A stretch of DNA of 64,000 nt. Source: Clostridia bacterium (lineage in GTDB: Bacteria > Bacillota > Clostridia > Oscillospirales > CAG-272). Below are positions 24,916 through 33,924 of the stretch, one piece after another. Below the pieces are notes generated by a model. The model was not told the origin of the DNA. It worked only from the letters and a program-made list of their open reading frames with translations, and did no database searches. A program made the position numbers and the translations under genes. The stretch is from the NCBI GenBank assembly GCA_017461365.1, contig JAFTYG010000003.1, positions 148,108-212,107 on the forward strand, written 5' to 3'. Numbering within the stretch: position 1 is the first letter of the stretch; each line of letters begins with the position of its first letter.

Positions 24916-26106
24916 ATGATCAATATTGCCATTCTCGGTTTCGGCGTAGTGGGCAGCGGTACTGCCGAGGTGTTAACGGAAAATAAAAAAATAATCGAGG
25001 AACGTCTCGGTTGTGAATATAAGATCAAGTACATACTTGATCTTCGCGATTTTCCGCAAAGTCCATTCGCTTCTTTGATCACGCACGATTTCAACGATAT
25101 ACTCAACGATCCCGAAGTCAGCGTGGTAGCCGAAATGATGGGCGGCTCTCATCCTGCCTATGATTTTACCAAAGCTTGCCTTGAAGCAGGAAAGAATGTT
25201 GTTACTTCAAACAAGGAGGTAGTTTCTACCTTCGGTGTCGAGCTCTGCTCAATTGCTAAAGCTCACGGTGTGAGATATCTGTTTGAAGCCAGCGTAGGCG
25301 GAGGCATCCCTGTTATACGCCCTATGATAAACGATCTTTCATCAAATAAAATAAACAATATAAACGGTATTCTTAACGGAACTACAAACTATATTCTCAC
25401 TTCTATGCGTAAGGACGGTGCATCCTTTGAGGACGCCCTTAAAGAGGCTCAGAGGCTTGGATATGCCGAAGCAAATCCGTCGGCAGACGTGGATGGAATT
25501 GATGCGGCTCGCAAGATCGTAATTTTGACGGCACTTGCTTCGGGCAAACTTGCCGATCCTAAGACAATACCTACGTTCGGTATCACATCCATCACGCTTG
25601 ACGATACAAAAATAGCCGAACTTTTCGGTTGTTCAATAAAGCTTATAGGTCACTCTACTGTTTCCGACGGAAAGATAACTGCATTCGTATCTCCACGAAT
25701 GGTTTTGTCATCAAATCCCCTTTCTACAATAGACGATGTATTTAACGGAATACTTGTCAGCGCAAACATGGTCGGAGACGTTATGTTCTACGGTCCCGGC
25801 GCAGGCAAGCTTCCTACGGCGAGCGCTGTTGTTGCCGATATAATCGATATAATCGCCAACCGTAACACAGATGTAAAGCCTATCGTATGGAAAGAGGCAG
25901 AGGCTGGTGACATAAATGACTTTGGCGAGTATTCCTGCCGCAGAGTCTTTATTACAAAGTCCGCTACCGATCTTGTGTGCGGTGTTACAAAAGAAGCTGA
26001 CGGTATTTTCGGATTACTTACCGATGAGGAGCTTACTGAGATCGTTGCTAACGATATAGCAGAAAAGCTCGGTGACGATCTAATATCTGTGTACAGAGTT
26101 CTATAA
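24916..26106 (+). CDS. hom: Homoserine dehydrogenase
   Basis: A 396-residue NAD(P)-dependent enzyme converting aspartate semialdehyde to homoserine for threonine and methionine. Seen: nucleotide-binding ILGFGVVGSGT at residues 6-16, NVVTSNKEVV, FEASVGGGIPVI, NGILNGTTNYILT, AEANPSADVDGIDAARKI, and YGPGAGKLPTASAVV. The start at 24916 follows GAGGAAAA; longer open frames upstream cross the promoter. The C-terminal part after about residue 315 is some 35-40 residues shorter than in the 433-residue B. subtilis enzyme and has no clear ACT domain, so threonine feedback may be altered (inference). It stands alone, without thrB or thrC. Confidence 0.93.
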   Translation: MINIAILGFGVVGSGTAEVLTENKKIIEERLGCEYKIKYILDLRDFPQSPFASLITHDFNDILNDPEVSVVAEMMGGSHPAYDFTKACLEAGKNVVTSNKEVVSTFGVELCSIAKAHGVRYLFEASVGGGIPVIRPMINDLSSNKINNINGILNGTTNYILTSMRKDGASFEDALKEAQRLGYAEANPSADVDGIDAARKIVILTALASGKLADPKTIPTFGITSITLDDTKIAELFGCSIKLIGHSTVSDGKITAFVSPRMVLSSNPLSTIDDVFNGILVSANMVGDVMFYGPGAGKLPTASAVVADIIDIIANRNTDVKPIVWKEAEAGDINDFGEYSCRRVFITKSATDLVCGVTKEADGIFGLLTDEELTEIVANDIAEKLGDDLISVYRVL

Positions 26107-26126
26107 TAAATTACGTCAACCTACTA

Positions 26127-26155
26127 AGGCGGTAAGGATACTTTCCTTGCCGCCT
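26127..26155 (+). terminator. Terminator of hom
   Basis: AGGCGGTAAGGA/TCCTTGCCGCCT hairpin with one mismatch and a short T-rich tail. Confidence 0.7.
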
Positions 26156-26174
26156 GTATTTATATCCCGACAAA

Positions 26175-26213
26175 TTAACGCGAGCCGAGAATTTAAATCT
26201 CGGCTCACGTTAA
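26175..26213. terminator. Second hairpin between hom and Cys-rich gene
   Basis: TTAACGCGAGCCGAGA pairs with TCTCGGCTCACGTTAA around a seven-base loop. It is probably the terminator of the convergent Cys-rich gene, although the T-tail is weak. Confidence 0.55.
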
Positions 26214-26245
26214 TGAACAAGACAGAATACTTCTCTTTTTACGTA

Positions 26246-27082
26246 TCAGTTTCCGCAACCGCATTTCGGGTTGTGATCACCCTTGGGAAGCGTAAGATCT
26301 GGCGGACAGAACTCCTGTGTGGGGAACGCCATATGGCGGAATATAGCGCAAGGATCGTCGTCTTCCGAGGATACGCACTCTTTATCTGGCACACAATATT
26401 CGGTAGCATTGATAAGATACTGTGCGCTGCGAACCAATCTGATTACTGAGAATATTCCTAGAGATACAGATATATATCTTCCGTCCGTATCTGAAAGTCT
26501 TCCGCTTACAACCGAGGATATGCTTTCAGGAATATCGTTACAGCAGCAACAACAGCTGCAACGCTCCTCAGGCTCACGCACTTTTGTATTGAGAATCACT
26601 GGATCCACAACTTCCACAATGGCGACAGGGGAGTTCTTGGTAGAGCAACACGGCTCGGGGATAGCACAGTAATCAGAAGCATCTGGACTGCTCTTGAACA
26701 TATTTACATTACTTTCACTGCCGTAAAGAATAACCTTCTTTTCAAGCACGGCAACTCCCTCAAATTCCTGACTGCGACCTCCGCAAAGACAAGCTTCAAA
26801 AACGATCTTTACATAAAATTTTATTGTTACCGTATAAAATCCCCTATTAAATCTCACGGGATCAATGCCAATGTATGTCCATGTAATGCAAGCGCTTTTA
26901 GCACGAATATTGGTAGTATGCTCGAGTATATCATTTCCGAAATCCGTGAGCAGTACCTTTACATCCTCAAAGCAGTCTTTATCGCGGCAGGAATCCAGAA
27001 TACGGTTAGCTTCTATACATACCATTTCCGATTTTGACTGATTTTTGTCTGAAGGAAAACATGAAAATCTGTTATCTAACAT
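26246..27082 (-). CDS. Cys-rich conserved Clostridia protein, possible spore-coat component
   Basis: A 278-residue protein with about 24 Cys, including the run CSCCCCC at about residues 175-181 and a terminal CGCGN. The N-terminal part (RILDSCRDKDCFEDVKVLLTDFG; then a beta-rich ITWTYIGIDPVRFNRGFYTVTIKFYVK stretch) recalls an unnamed family I know from spore-forming Clostridia. High Cys content and no membrane helix or signal fit cross-linked spore coat or exosporium, but this is inference. The start at 27082 follows AAAGGAG; 12 further in-frame residues lack a site. It is monocistronic. Confidence 0.65.
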   Translation of the reverse strand: MLDNRFSCFPSDKNQSKSEMVCIEANRILDSCRDKDCFEDVKVLLTDFGNDILEHTTNIRAKSACITWTYIGIDPVRFNRGFYTVTIKFYVKIVFEACLCGGRSQEFEGVAVLEKKVILYGSESNVNMFKSSPDASDYCAIPEPCCSTKNSPVAIVEVVDPVILNTKVREPEERCSCCCCCNDIPESISSVVSGRLSDTDGRYISVSLGIFSVIRLVRSAQYLINATEYCVPDKECVSSEDDDPCAIFRHMAFPTQEFCPPDLTLPKGDHNPKCGCGN

Positions 27083-27222
27083 AGTATAGGTCTCCTTTTC
27101 AATCTTATAGAAAAGCATAATAAGCTCTTCTGTAACAGTATATGATAACTGTCAAAAATTGATAATATATGAGCATAAAATAAAATAAGATAAAAAAATA
27201 AAAAATATATTTGCAATACCAC

Positions 27223-27251
27223 TTGAAAAAAATCCAAAAATGTATTAAAAT
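27223..27251 (+). promoter_or_regulatory. Possible promoter of DUF1846 gene
   Basis: TTGAAA (27223-27228), 17-base spacer, TAAAAT (27246-27251), 34 bases before the start codon in a very AT-rich region. Confidence 0.45.
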
Positions 27252-27285
27252 ATATATATTGATTATTTTCTACAGTGAGGGTTTT

Positions 27286-28770
27286 ATGAAATCGATCGGA
27301 TTTGACAACGACAAATATATTCAGCTTCAATCGCAAAAAATTCAGGAACGTATTTCAAGTTTTGGAGGCAAGCTCTATCTTGAATTTGGTGGAAAGCTTT
27401 TCGACGACTACCATGCCTCCCGTGTCCTCCCGGGATTTCAGCCTGACAGTAAGATCCGTATGCTTCTTCGTATGAAGGATGACGCCGAAATGATAATCGT
27501 GGTATCTGCTACGGCTATTGAGCAAAACAAAATAAGAGGCGACCTTGGCATTACTTACGACATGGATGCTCTGAGGCTTATAGATACCTTCAATGATATT
27601 GGTATATATGTCGGAGGAGTAGTTATAACACAGTATATGCAGCAGCCTTCCGTGGATGTATTTATAAAGCGTCTTGAAAATCTTGGTATAAGAGTGTACA
27701 AGCACTACCCCATTGACGGGTATCCCACTAACGTACGGAAAATAGTAAGTGAAGAGGGATACGGTAAAAACGAATATATCGAAACGACCAAATCTCTTGT
27801 CGTTGTTACTGCTCCGGGCCCTGGAAGCGGAAAAATGGCTACCTGTCTGTCTCAGCTTTATCACGACCATATAAGGGGCATAAAGGCGGGATATGCAAAA
27901 TTCGAAACCTTCCCGATATGGAATCTGCCGCTTCGCCACCCTGTAAATATGGCATACGAAGCTGCGACGATCGACCTTAACGACGTCAACATGATCGATC
28001 CGTTCCATCTTGAAGCGACGGGAATAACTACGGTAAACTACAACAGAGATATTGAGATATTCCCTGTGCTTCGCGCGATATTTGAAAAGATATACGGTAC
28101 TTGTCCCTATAAGTCCCCCACCGATATGGGGGTAAATATGGTTGGATACTGCATAACAGACGACGACGTTGTCTCGGAAGCCTCCAAAATGGAGATAATA
28201 CGCCGTTATTACGATACACTGTGCAGAAAGAGAAACGGTACTGCTGACGCAAATGAAGTATATCAGGCTGAGCTCATTATGAATAAGGTCGGTGTTGATA
28301 CAAGCTTCAGGCAGGTCGTAAGATACGCGCTGAACAAAGCGGAAGAAACCGGCGATCCCGCAGCAGCGATCGAATTGCCCGACGGAAGCGTTGTGACGGG
28401 TAAGACGTCAAATCTTATGGGCCCTGCAGCAGCGGCGCTGTTAAATGCGCTCAAAAAGCTCGGCGGCATAAATGACGAATTTTTACTTCTCCCCCCTGTT
28501 GTCATCGAGCCTTTGCAAAAGTTGAAGATAGAAAATCTCGGAAATCACAACCCGAGACTTCACGCTGATGAGATACTGATGGCATTGGCAATTTCCGCCA
28601 CTACAAATCCCGTGGCGGCGCTTGCTATGGAGCAGCTTCATAAGCTGAAGGGCTGTCAATCGCATATAAGCGTCATCGTTTCGAGCGTAGATAAAAACAT
28701 CTATCGTAAGCTCGGAATAGAGCTTACCTGCGAACCGGTATATGAAAGAAAGAAATTCTACAACAAATAA
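27286..28770 (+). CDS. DUF1846 family protein
   Basis: A 494-residue cytoplasmic protein of a family widespread in Firmicutes and Actinobacteria with solved structures but no settled function. Recognisable parts: GFDNDKYIQLQSQKIQERI at the start, KLYLEFGGKLFDDYHASRVLPGF, the P-loop-like VTAPGPGSGKMATCLSQLYHD (about residues 175-195), and FETFPIWNLPLRHPVNMAYEAATIDLNDVNMIDPFHL. The P-loop-like stretch suggests a nucleotide- or phosphate-dependent reaction. The start follows GTGAGG; the gene is alone between a weak promoter and a strong terminator. Confidence 0.9.
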   Translation: MKSIGFDNDKYIQLQSQKIQERISSFGGKLYLEFGGKLFDDYHASRVLPGFQPDSKIRMLLRMKDDAEMIIVVSATAIEQNKIRGDLGITYDMDALRLIDTFNDIGIYVGGVVITQYMQQPSVDVFIKRLENLGIRVYKHYPIDGYPTNVRKIVSEEGYGKNEYIETTKSLVVVTAPGPGSGKMATCLSQLYHDHIRGIKAGYAKFETFPIWNLPLRHPVNMAYEAATIDLNDVNMIDPFHLEATGITTVNYNRDIEIFPVLRAIFEKIYGTCPYKSPTDMGVNMVGYCITDDDVVSEASKMEIIRRYYDTLCRKRNGTADANEVYQAELIMNKVGVDTSFRQVVRYALNKAEETGDPAAAIELPDGSVVTGKTSNLMGPAAAALLNALKKLGGINDEFLLLPPVVIEPLQKLKIENLGNHNPRLHADEILMALAISATTNPVAALAMEQLHKLKGCQSHISVIVSSVDKNIYRKLGIELTCEPVYERKKFYNK

Positions 28771-28774
28771 GCCG

Positions 28775-28808
28775 AAAGCTCCTCGCGTTTTTTCGCGAGG
28801 AGCTTTTG
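28775..28808. terminator. Bidirectional terminator between DUF1846 and MBL genes
   Basis: AAAGCTCCTCGCG/CGCGAGGAGCTTT perfect 13-base stem, TTTTTT loop and T-run on both sides. Confidence 0.9.
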
Positions 28809-29486
28809 TCATATCTTTATTTCTTTGTATATCTCGGGAATTACCTTGTTTTTTACATCCCATTCATCCGCTGAAAGATCATCGAACATACCTATATGGA
28901 ACGGTACAGTATATTTTGCCGCTATTCTCTGAGCAAATACCTTTGCGTCATCCATATTCATATTGTTCCCTTTTCCGTTTACGGGTAAAAAGAGCGCGTG
29001 TATATCAAAATCGGGAAGCGTTTCAAATATCTTCTCATTATAGAGGGTATCTCCCGTTATGTAATAATTCTTGCCCTCCGCAGACAATATCACACCGATA
29101 GCATACGGATCGGAATGTTCAGCGCGCACAGCCGTAAATTTCACGTTACCGCAGCTCCATGTCGTTCCGACGTTAAAAAGCACATAATTGCTTTTTCCGC
29201 CGAATTTACGCAATTCCTGCCATCCTCCGTTCGGAACAAGCACCAACGCCTCGGCATCATCCGTAAGATAATATTTAAGCGTCTCCTTATCAAGATGATC
29301 AAGATGATTGTGTGTTACGATTATCACATCGGGAGTTATCTTAAGATAGCTCTCGTCTATGGGCTGTCTGCGATAATTTTGAGGCTCAAAATTCTTCACG
29401 TTATCGGATAAGTAAGGATCTATGACGATCTTCTTTCCGTCAACCTCAAAAAGCAATCCTGCCTGTCCCAAAAATGTTATTTTCAT
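28809..29486 (-). CDS. Metallo-beta-lactamase-fold hydrolase (UlaG-like)
   Basis: A 225-residue cytoplasmic hydrolase with the metal motif THNHLDHLD (His59, His61, Asp63, His64), a further His in AEHSDP, Asp in TGDTLY and His in PFHIGMF, so the two-metal site looks intact. The short, compact form groups with UlaG-like lactonases and the YtkL/UPF0173 type. Its ATG overlaps the region just after the SDR stop, with an AGGAGG site inside the SDR gene, so the two are translationally coupled. As last gene of the carbohydrate operon it may open a sugar lactone (inference). Confidence 0.8.
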   Translation of the reverse strand: MKITFLGQAGLLFEVDGKKIVIDPYLSDNVKNFEPQNYRRQPIDESYLKITPDVIIVTHNHLDHLDKETLKYYLTDDAEALVLVPNGGWQELRKFGGKSNYVLFNVGTTWSCGNVKFTAVRAEHSDPYAIGVILSAEGKNYYITGDTLYNEKIFETLPDFDIHALFLPVNGKGNNMNMDDAKVFAQRIAAKYTVPFHIGMFDDLSADEWDVKNKVIPEIYKEIKI

Positions 29487-29487
29487 T

Positions 29488-30270
29488 TCAATCCTCCTGC
29501 GGAATTATAGGATATAACTGTATAGTATTGCCTCCGTCTACTACAAGCTCTGCGCCCGTGGTATTTCTTGCGTGCGCGGCAAAATAATATACAGCGTCAG
29601 CTATATCTTCGCCTACAGCAACGTCTCCGATAGGCGTATATCTCGACGGCACCTTTGCGTAAAATTCAGGATTTTTCTCCCAACGGTCAGTCTTGATCAT
29701 ACCCGGTAGTACCGCATTTACACGAATATTATACTTTCCGAGATCGAGCGCCAAAGCTCTCATAAGACCAAGCTGACCGCCCTTCGATGTAACGTAGGCA
29801 ATTCTGTCGGGAATGGCTCTGTATGCTGTATTAGAATTGAGAAAGACGATATTACCTCCGCCGTTTTCTTTCATTCTCCTTGCGGCATGCTCACAGAGAC
29901 AGAAATTCCATACGACATTTGTGTTTATTACTTTCATAAGATCGGTAAGAGGACTTTCGAATATTTTCTGTCCAAGTCCTTGGTCTGCGGCATTGAGGAC
30001 AAGAGTATCGACGAATAGCCCTTTATCATCAATATCCGCGAACATCTTGATAACCGATTCCTCGTCTACTGTTCTTTCGTCAAGCAATGAGTCGATATGA
30101 TAACCAATTATCTCTACCTCGGAAAATTTTTCCTTATATGCTTTTTCGGCAGCGTGAACCTTTTCCAAATTTCTACCCGTAAAAATTACGTTCCATCCCT
30201 CGGAAGCAAATTTTTCAACTATCGCCACGCCCGTGTTTATACAGGCGCCCGTTATTAGTACTGTTTTCAT
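29488..30270 (-). CDS. Short-chain dehydrogenase/reductase (SDR)
   Basis: A 260-residue Rossmann-fold oxidoreductase. The cofactor loop is TGACINTGVAIVEKF (residues 7-21, a TGxxxxxG variant of TGxxxGxG), followed by TGRN, which favours NADP(H) (inference from the Arg). The catalytic set is Ser146 (NSNT), Tyr159 and Lys163 (YVTSK). NAAD is in place of NNAG. The C-terminus TTGAELVVDGGNTIQLYP is typical. It sits between the enolase-superfamily enzyme (16 bases upstream) and the MBL hydrolase, and so probably oxidises or reduces a sugar acid or sugar of this operon. Confidence 0.9.
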   Translation of the reverse strand: MKTVLITGACINTGVAIVEKFASEGWNVIFTGRNLEKVHAAEKAYKEKFSEVEIIGYHIDSLLDERTVDEESVIKMFADIDDKGLFVDTLVLNAADQGLGQKIFESPLTDLMKVINTNVVWNFCLCEHAARRMKENGGGNIVFLNSNTAYRAIPDRIAYVTSKGGQLGLMRALALDLGKYNIRVNAVLPGMIKTDRWEKNPEFYAKVPSRYTPIGDVAVGEDIADAVYYFAAHARNTTGAELVVDGGNTIQLYPIIPQED

Positions 30271-30285
30271 AGCTCTGCCTCACAA

Positions 30286-31446
30286 TTAAAAATAAAATTC
30301 GGTCTTTGCAGGACGTATATCTGTAAGAGCACCCGTGTAGTGACGGAGATTGTGCTCAACATAAGGGTGCTTGAGGCACTCCTCCTCGTTAAGCTCAATA
30401 CCAAGTCCTGGGCGGTCGCCTATCTTGATGCGTCCGTTTTCATAAATAAGATTTTCGTCGGTTATAAATTTTCTGTAATCAACGTCACTGTACATAATTT
30501 CCAAAATACAGAAATTAGGACAGCACGCCGCAAGCTGAAGCGTTGCCGCGTTAGCTATAGGCCCTGACGGATTATGCGGAGCAAAAGGTATGTAATTTGC
30601 CTCCGCTATGGCCGCTATCTTTTTAAGCTCCATAATTCCGCCCGCATGGGAAATATCAGGCTGAATATAATCACAAGCTCTGCGTCTGAATAACTCGTTG
30701 TAATCAAAACGGGTATAGAGACGCTCACCCGCTGAAATGGCAACAGGAGACTTTTCACGCACCGCGGCGAGCGCTTCAAGATTATTCGGAGGCACAGGTT
30801 CTTCAAGAAGCATAGGCTTAAACTGCGCAACTTCCTGAGCTATCTTTATACCCGTGGGAACGTCAAAGCGACCGTGAGCCTCAATAAGAAGATCGACCTC
30901 GTCGCCCACTGCGTCTCTTACCGCCGCAATACATCTGAGTGCTTTATCAAGATCCTTATTGGATATTTGCAAATAATTCTTACCGAAAGGATCCCACTTC
31001 ATAGCCGTCACACCGCGTTTTACGGCTTCTCTCGCCTTTTCTCCGAACTCCTCAGGCTCTTTAGCCCCCGCAAACCAACCGTTTACATAGATACGGCAAT
31101 CGTCGTTTACCTTTCCGCCAAGAAGCTGATATACGGGAACGTTCAATGACTTTCCGAGAATATCCCAAAGTGCCATTTCAACAGCAGATAGAGCCGACAT
31201 AAGCACAGCTCCACCTCTCCAATAGGCATCTCTGTATATATCGTGGTAATGCTTTTCTATCTGTCTCGGATCTTTGCCTACAAGATAGCTTTTGATATGC
31301 TCTATTGCGCCAACAAGCGCCTTTTCCTTGTATTCAAGAGTGCCCTCGCCTACTCCCGTGATGCCCTCATCAGTATATACCTTAACAAAAACCCAATTAG
31401 TACGGAAGCAATCGACAACAAAGGTTTTAATATCTGTAACTTTCAT
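30286..31446 (-). CDS. Enolase-superfamily sugar-acid dehydratase (MR/MLE, galactonate-dehydratase-like)
   Basis: A 386-residue enzyme of the mandelate racemase/muconate lactonising group. Metal ligands Glu189, Glu215 and Glu241 (IEAHGRF, LLEEPVPP, SAGERLYTRFDY) and likely general acid/base His191 and His291 (APHNPSGPIA) match the D-galactonate/D-gluconate/D-mannonate dehydratase layout more than racemases; DgoD has Asp where Glu189 is. It should remove water from an aldonic acid to give a 2-keto-3-deoxy acid. The substrate is uncertain. It lies seven bases after GH16 and uses a GTGAGG ribosome-binding site. No kdgK or aldolase is adjacent. Confidence 0.85.
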   Translation of the reverse strand: MKVTDIKTFVVDCFRTNWVFVKVYTDEGITGVGEGTLEYKEKALVGAIEHIKSYLVGKDPRQIEKHYHDIYRDAYWRGGAVLMSALSAVEMALWDILGKSLNVPVYQLLGGKVNDDCRIYVNGWFAGAKEPEEFGEKAREAVKRGVTAMKWDPFGKNYLQISNKDLDKALRCIAAVRDAVGDEVDLLIEAHGRFDVPTGIKIAQEVAQFKPMLLEEPVPPNNLEALAAVREKSPVAISAGERLYTRFDYNELFRRRACDYIQPDISHAGGIMELKKIAAIAEANYIPFAPHNPSGPIANAATLQLAACCPNFCILEIMYSDVDYRKFITDENLIYENGRIKIGDRPGLGIELNEEECLKHPYVEHNLRHYTGALTDIRPAKTEFYF

Positions 31447-31453
31447 TTTAACC

Positions 31454-32278
31454 TCACTTTATTATATCATAAACTCGAACATAGTCAACAAGGAAATCAT
31501 CTCCGAGCCTTGCGGTCTCTTTTGCTTCTTCCGTAGGACGGTGATCTTCCTTTCTATAACCTTTGGTTTCGGTAGATATAAGTATAAACTGTGGCACAGC
31601 GGATACGTTTTCGTCTACTCTTCCGTCTTCTACGCCGTCAACGTAAAATACATATTCATTTTCCGTCCAAAGCAGACCGAAGGTATGAAACTCGTCATTT
31701 GATTCCACTTCCATACCGCCAACCTTTATACGCTGCATATCCTGTCCGTAGCCACCTGTAAATACATTGTGCGGGTGAACCTCACCGGGATAAAAGGATT
31801 CCATAATATCGACCTCAGAGCCCGACAGCTTGGGATCAAGCGTGGAACCTATATTTGGAGACTGTATCCAAAATGCGCTCCACCAACCATTTCTCTTCTG
31901 CAAACGGCAACGACATTCATAATATCCGTACTTATGTGTAAATTTGTTTTCTTTCAGTTTTCCTATAGGCCATTGGAGAAAAGAATTACCGAATTTTGTG
32001 GGCTTTACGGGTTCATCCATAAAATTATAGCCTGTCTGAAGCTGAGAGCTTACTATTTCTCCGTTTTCCTCAAATATCGAAAAAACTGCACATCCATTCT
32101 CTATCTTAACACCCTTGTCTGTCCATGCGGCGTGTCTTTTACCCATCATTGTGAGTCTGTAATCCCATTTACTTGTATCAAGTGTATCACCATCAAACTC
32201 ATCCGACCATACAAGCTCAAAATCGTAACCTTCAGGCAACAAACTCGGTGCGTGATCTTTTACTTCAAATGTTTTCAT
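31454..32278 (-). CDS. Glycoside hydrolase family 16, no signal peptide
   Basis: A 274-residue beta-jelly-roll glycanase. It has the GH16 catalytic signature SEVDIMES with nucleophile Glu155, Asp157 and acid/base Glu160, plus FELVWSDEFDGDTLDTSKWDY and YGYYECRCRL. Family members cut beta-1,3 or mixed glucans, agar, carrageenan or porphyran. There is no signal peptide or lipobox, unusual for a polymer-degrading enzyme, so it either acts on imported oligosaccharides or is exported otherwise. It starts after AAAGGAG, 20 bases from the GH39-like gene, as the second gene of the operon. Confidence 0.9.
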   Translation of the reverse strand: MKTFEVKDHAPSLLPEGYDFELVWSDEFDGDTLDTSKWDYRLTMMGKRHAAWTDKGVKIENGCAVFSIFEENGEIVSSQLQTGYNFMDEPVKPTKFGNSFLQWPIGKLKENKFTHKYGYYECRCRLQKRNGWWSAFWIQSPNIGSTLDPKLSGSEVDIMESFYPGEVHPHNVFTGGYGQDMQRIKVGGMEVESNDEFHTFGLLWTENEYVFYVDGVEDGRVDENVSAVPQFILISTETKGYRKEDHRPTEEAKETARLGDDFLVDYVRVYDIIK

Positions 32279-32297
32279 AACATTTCTCCTTTTTCAC

Positions 32298-33737
32298 TTA
32301 ATCAATAAAATTTCCGAATGTGATAAGCTTGGGCGTATCCGAAATAGGCAGATTTACAAGCTGTATTTCGCCGTCACCGACGTTCTTTATCATTTCGTTT
32401 GGTAATTCGTAAATACTTCCGTCTGCAAGATCAACAAGTCTTATATCGCTGTCAAGTCCAAAGCTTTGGAAAGATACCGTGCCTTCGTACGTTTGTGTAA
32501 GCAACGGTACGGCGTTCCAATATACAAGTCCTATTGAACCGTTATCTCTTTCAAAGGTATAAGTGCAAACTGTCGGATCGTCGCAATCCGTTCCCTTTAC
32601 CCGATGCGACGGCAACACGATACGTCTTACGGTAGTTTCACAGGGTACGCATCCATCGGCAAATATGGATGTCAACACCTGCAAGGCTCTGTATGAAGGC
32701 TTAGGCGTATAGTTTCCAGTAGAAAATCCGTTTTCATCAAAATCAGCACTGAGAACTCCGAAATATCCGTAATCAAGATAAGATTTCTTATCTGCTACAA
32801 GTCCGCGAAGCGCTTCGATCATATCCATGGTTGAAAAATAAGATGTGAATTTAACGTCGTGAGCAAGATCATGCAACAAATTTCTCAATAGATGCTTTAA
32901 CTGTTTTTCCTTAGTCCATGCAAAGCCGTGCATCGCTCCCGCGCCGTCGCTTCTTGATTGAGCGCCCGTTTCGCTCTGTATTATTTCAATTCCCTTTTTA
33001 TAACTATCGAGTAAACGGCGGTAGCTTTTCAAATAATCGGGACGAAGCGTGTCATCCGCCGTGTATGCGTGGAAAGAAAACGCATCCATACGTTCAGCAG
33101 CTCCACTTGCAAGCACACGGTTCAAATAGGTAAGATCATACGGGTGCGCCATTGCACAAGCTACAGTTTTCGCCTCACTGTCAGCGGCGTGTACGGTATC
33201 GGCAGTAGCATTAAAAAGCTCAGCATATTCGTAAGCATTCGGTCCCGTTTCAGGTTCATCATCCGCATGAGGATGCTTCCAACTATAATTGCAGTCGGGT
33301 TCATTCCATACTTCATAGTACTGTATTTTTCCCTTATAATGAGAAACTACGGCATGAACGTAATTGAGCCACGCTTCCTGCTCTTCTTTTGTAGAGATAG
33401 GCGGACATCCCACAGCACCGAAATACTTTGCCGCCCATTCGGAATATATGGGATTTCCGTAGCATAAGACCATCCAAGGCTGGTTACCTCTCATCAAAAG
33501 ATTATCAACTATTTCATCGAGCCAAGCAAAGTCATAAACACCCTTTACTTTTTCCGTCCTTGCCCATCCCGACTGTATCCGTATCCATTTGACACCAATA
33601 TCAGCAACCTTATCGTACGCTTTATTGGGATCAAAAACTGCTCTGTCAAGCTTTTCAAAGCCTATTCCTATGCGCGATGTTTCAAATTCTGAAGACCTTT
33701 TAGTCTTTACTTCACCAACTTTTTTAAGCCTTTCCAT
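32298..33737 (-). CDS. GH39-like (clan GH-A) glycoside hydrolase
   Basis: A 479-residue TIM-barrel glycosidase with a C-terminal beta-sandwich (about residues 380-479). Likely acid/base Glu146 in EVWNEPD and nucleophile Glu256 in IIQSETGA; the opening GIGFEKLDRAVFD ... WIRIQSGWARTEKVKGVYDF is GH39/GH-A wording. Beta-xylosidase, alpha-iduronidase or another beta-glycosidase activity is possible. The start at 33737 follows GGAGG by five bases; a four-residue longer frame overlaps that site. It is first in the five-gene operon and lacks a signal peptide, suggesting cytoplasmic oligosaccharide breakdown. Confidence 0.78.
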   Translation of the reverse strand: MERLKKVGEVKTKRSSEFETSRIGIGFEKLDRAVFDPNKAYDKVADIGVKWIRIQSGWARTEKVKGVYDFAWLDEIVDNLLMRGNQPWMVLCYGNPIYSEWAAKYFGAVGCPPISTKEEQEAWLNYVHAVVSHYKGKIQYYEVWNEPDCNYSWKHPHADDEPETGPNAYEYAELFNATADTVHAADSEAKTVACAMAHPYDLTYLNRVLASGAAERMDAFSFHAYTADDTLRPDYLKSYRRLLDSYKKGIEIIQSETGAQSRSDGAGAMHGFAWTKEKQLKHLLRNLLHDLAHDVKFTSYFSTMDMIEALRGLVADKKSYLDYGYFGVLSADFDENGFSTGNYTPKPSYRALQVLTSIFADGCVPCETTVRRIVLPSHRVKGTDCDDPTVCTYTFERDNGSIGLVYWNAVPLLTQTYEGTVSFQSFGLDSDIRLVDLADGSIYELPNEMIKNVGDGEIQLVNLPISDTPKLITFGNFID

Positions 33738-33863
33738 GGTTACCTCCAAAAATAAAAATTCTTATGTAAAAATAGTAGCATAAAAAGTTAAAATATCATA
33801 TCAAAATATTACCGTAAATATTAAATATCTTATCTTTATTTTCAAACAATCTTTGTAAATCCA

Positions 33864-33892
33864 TTGATTTATAAAGTTTTTTGTGATATAAT
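33864..33892 (+). promoter_or_regulatory. SigA-type promoter of second AraC gene
   Basis: TTGATT (33864-33869), 17-base spacer, TATAAT (33887-33892), 32 bases before the start codon. No good promoter is visible in the other direction for the glycosidase operon, as expected if that one needs an activator. Confidence 0.65.
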
Positions 33893-33924
33893 TATTTCAA
33901 TATTTTATCTTATGGAGCTTTAAA

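Noticed and set aside
27083-27170. Sporulation (SigE or SigK) promoter before the Cys-rich gene
   Set aside because: A CATATACT-like -10 is present but no -35 with correct spacing could be matched, so I do not call it.
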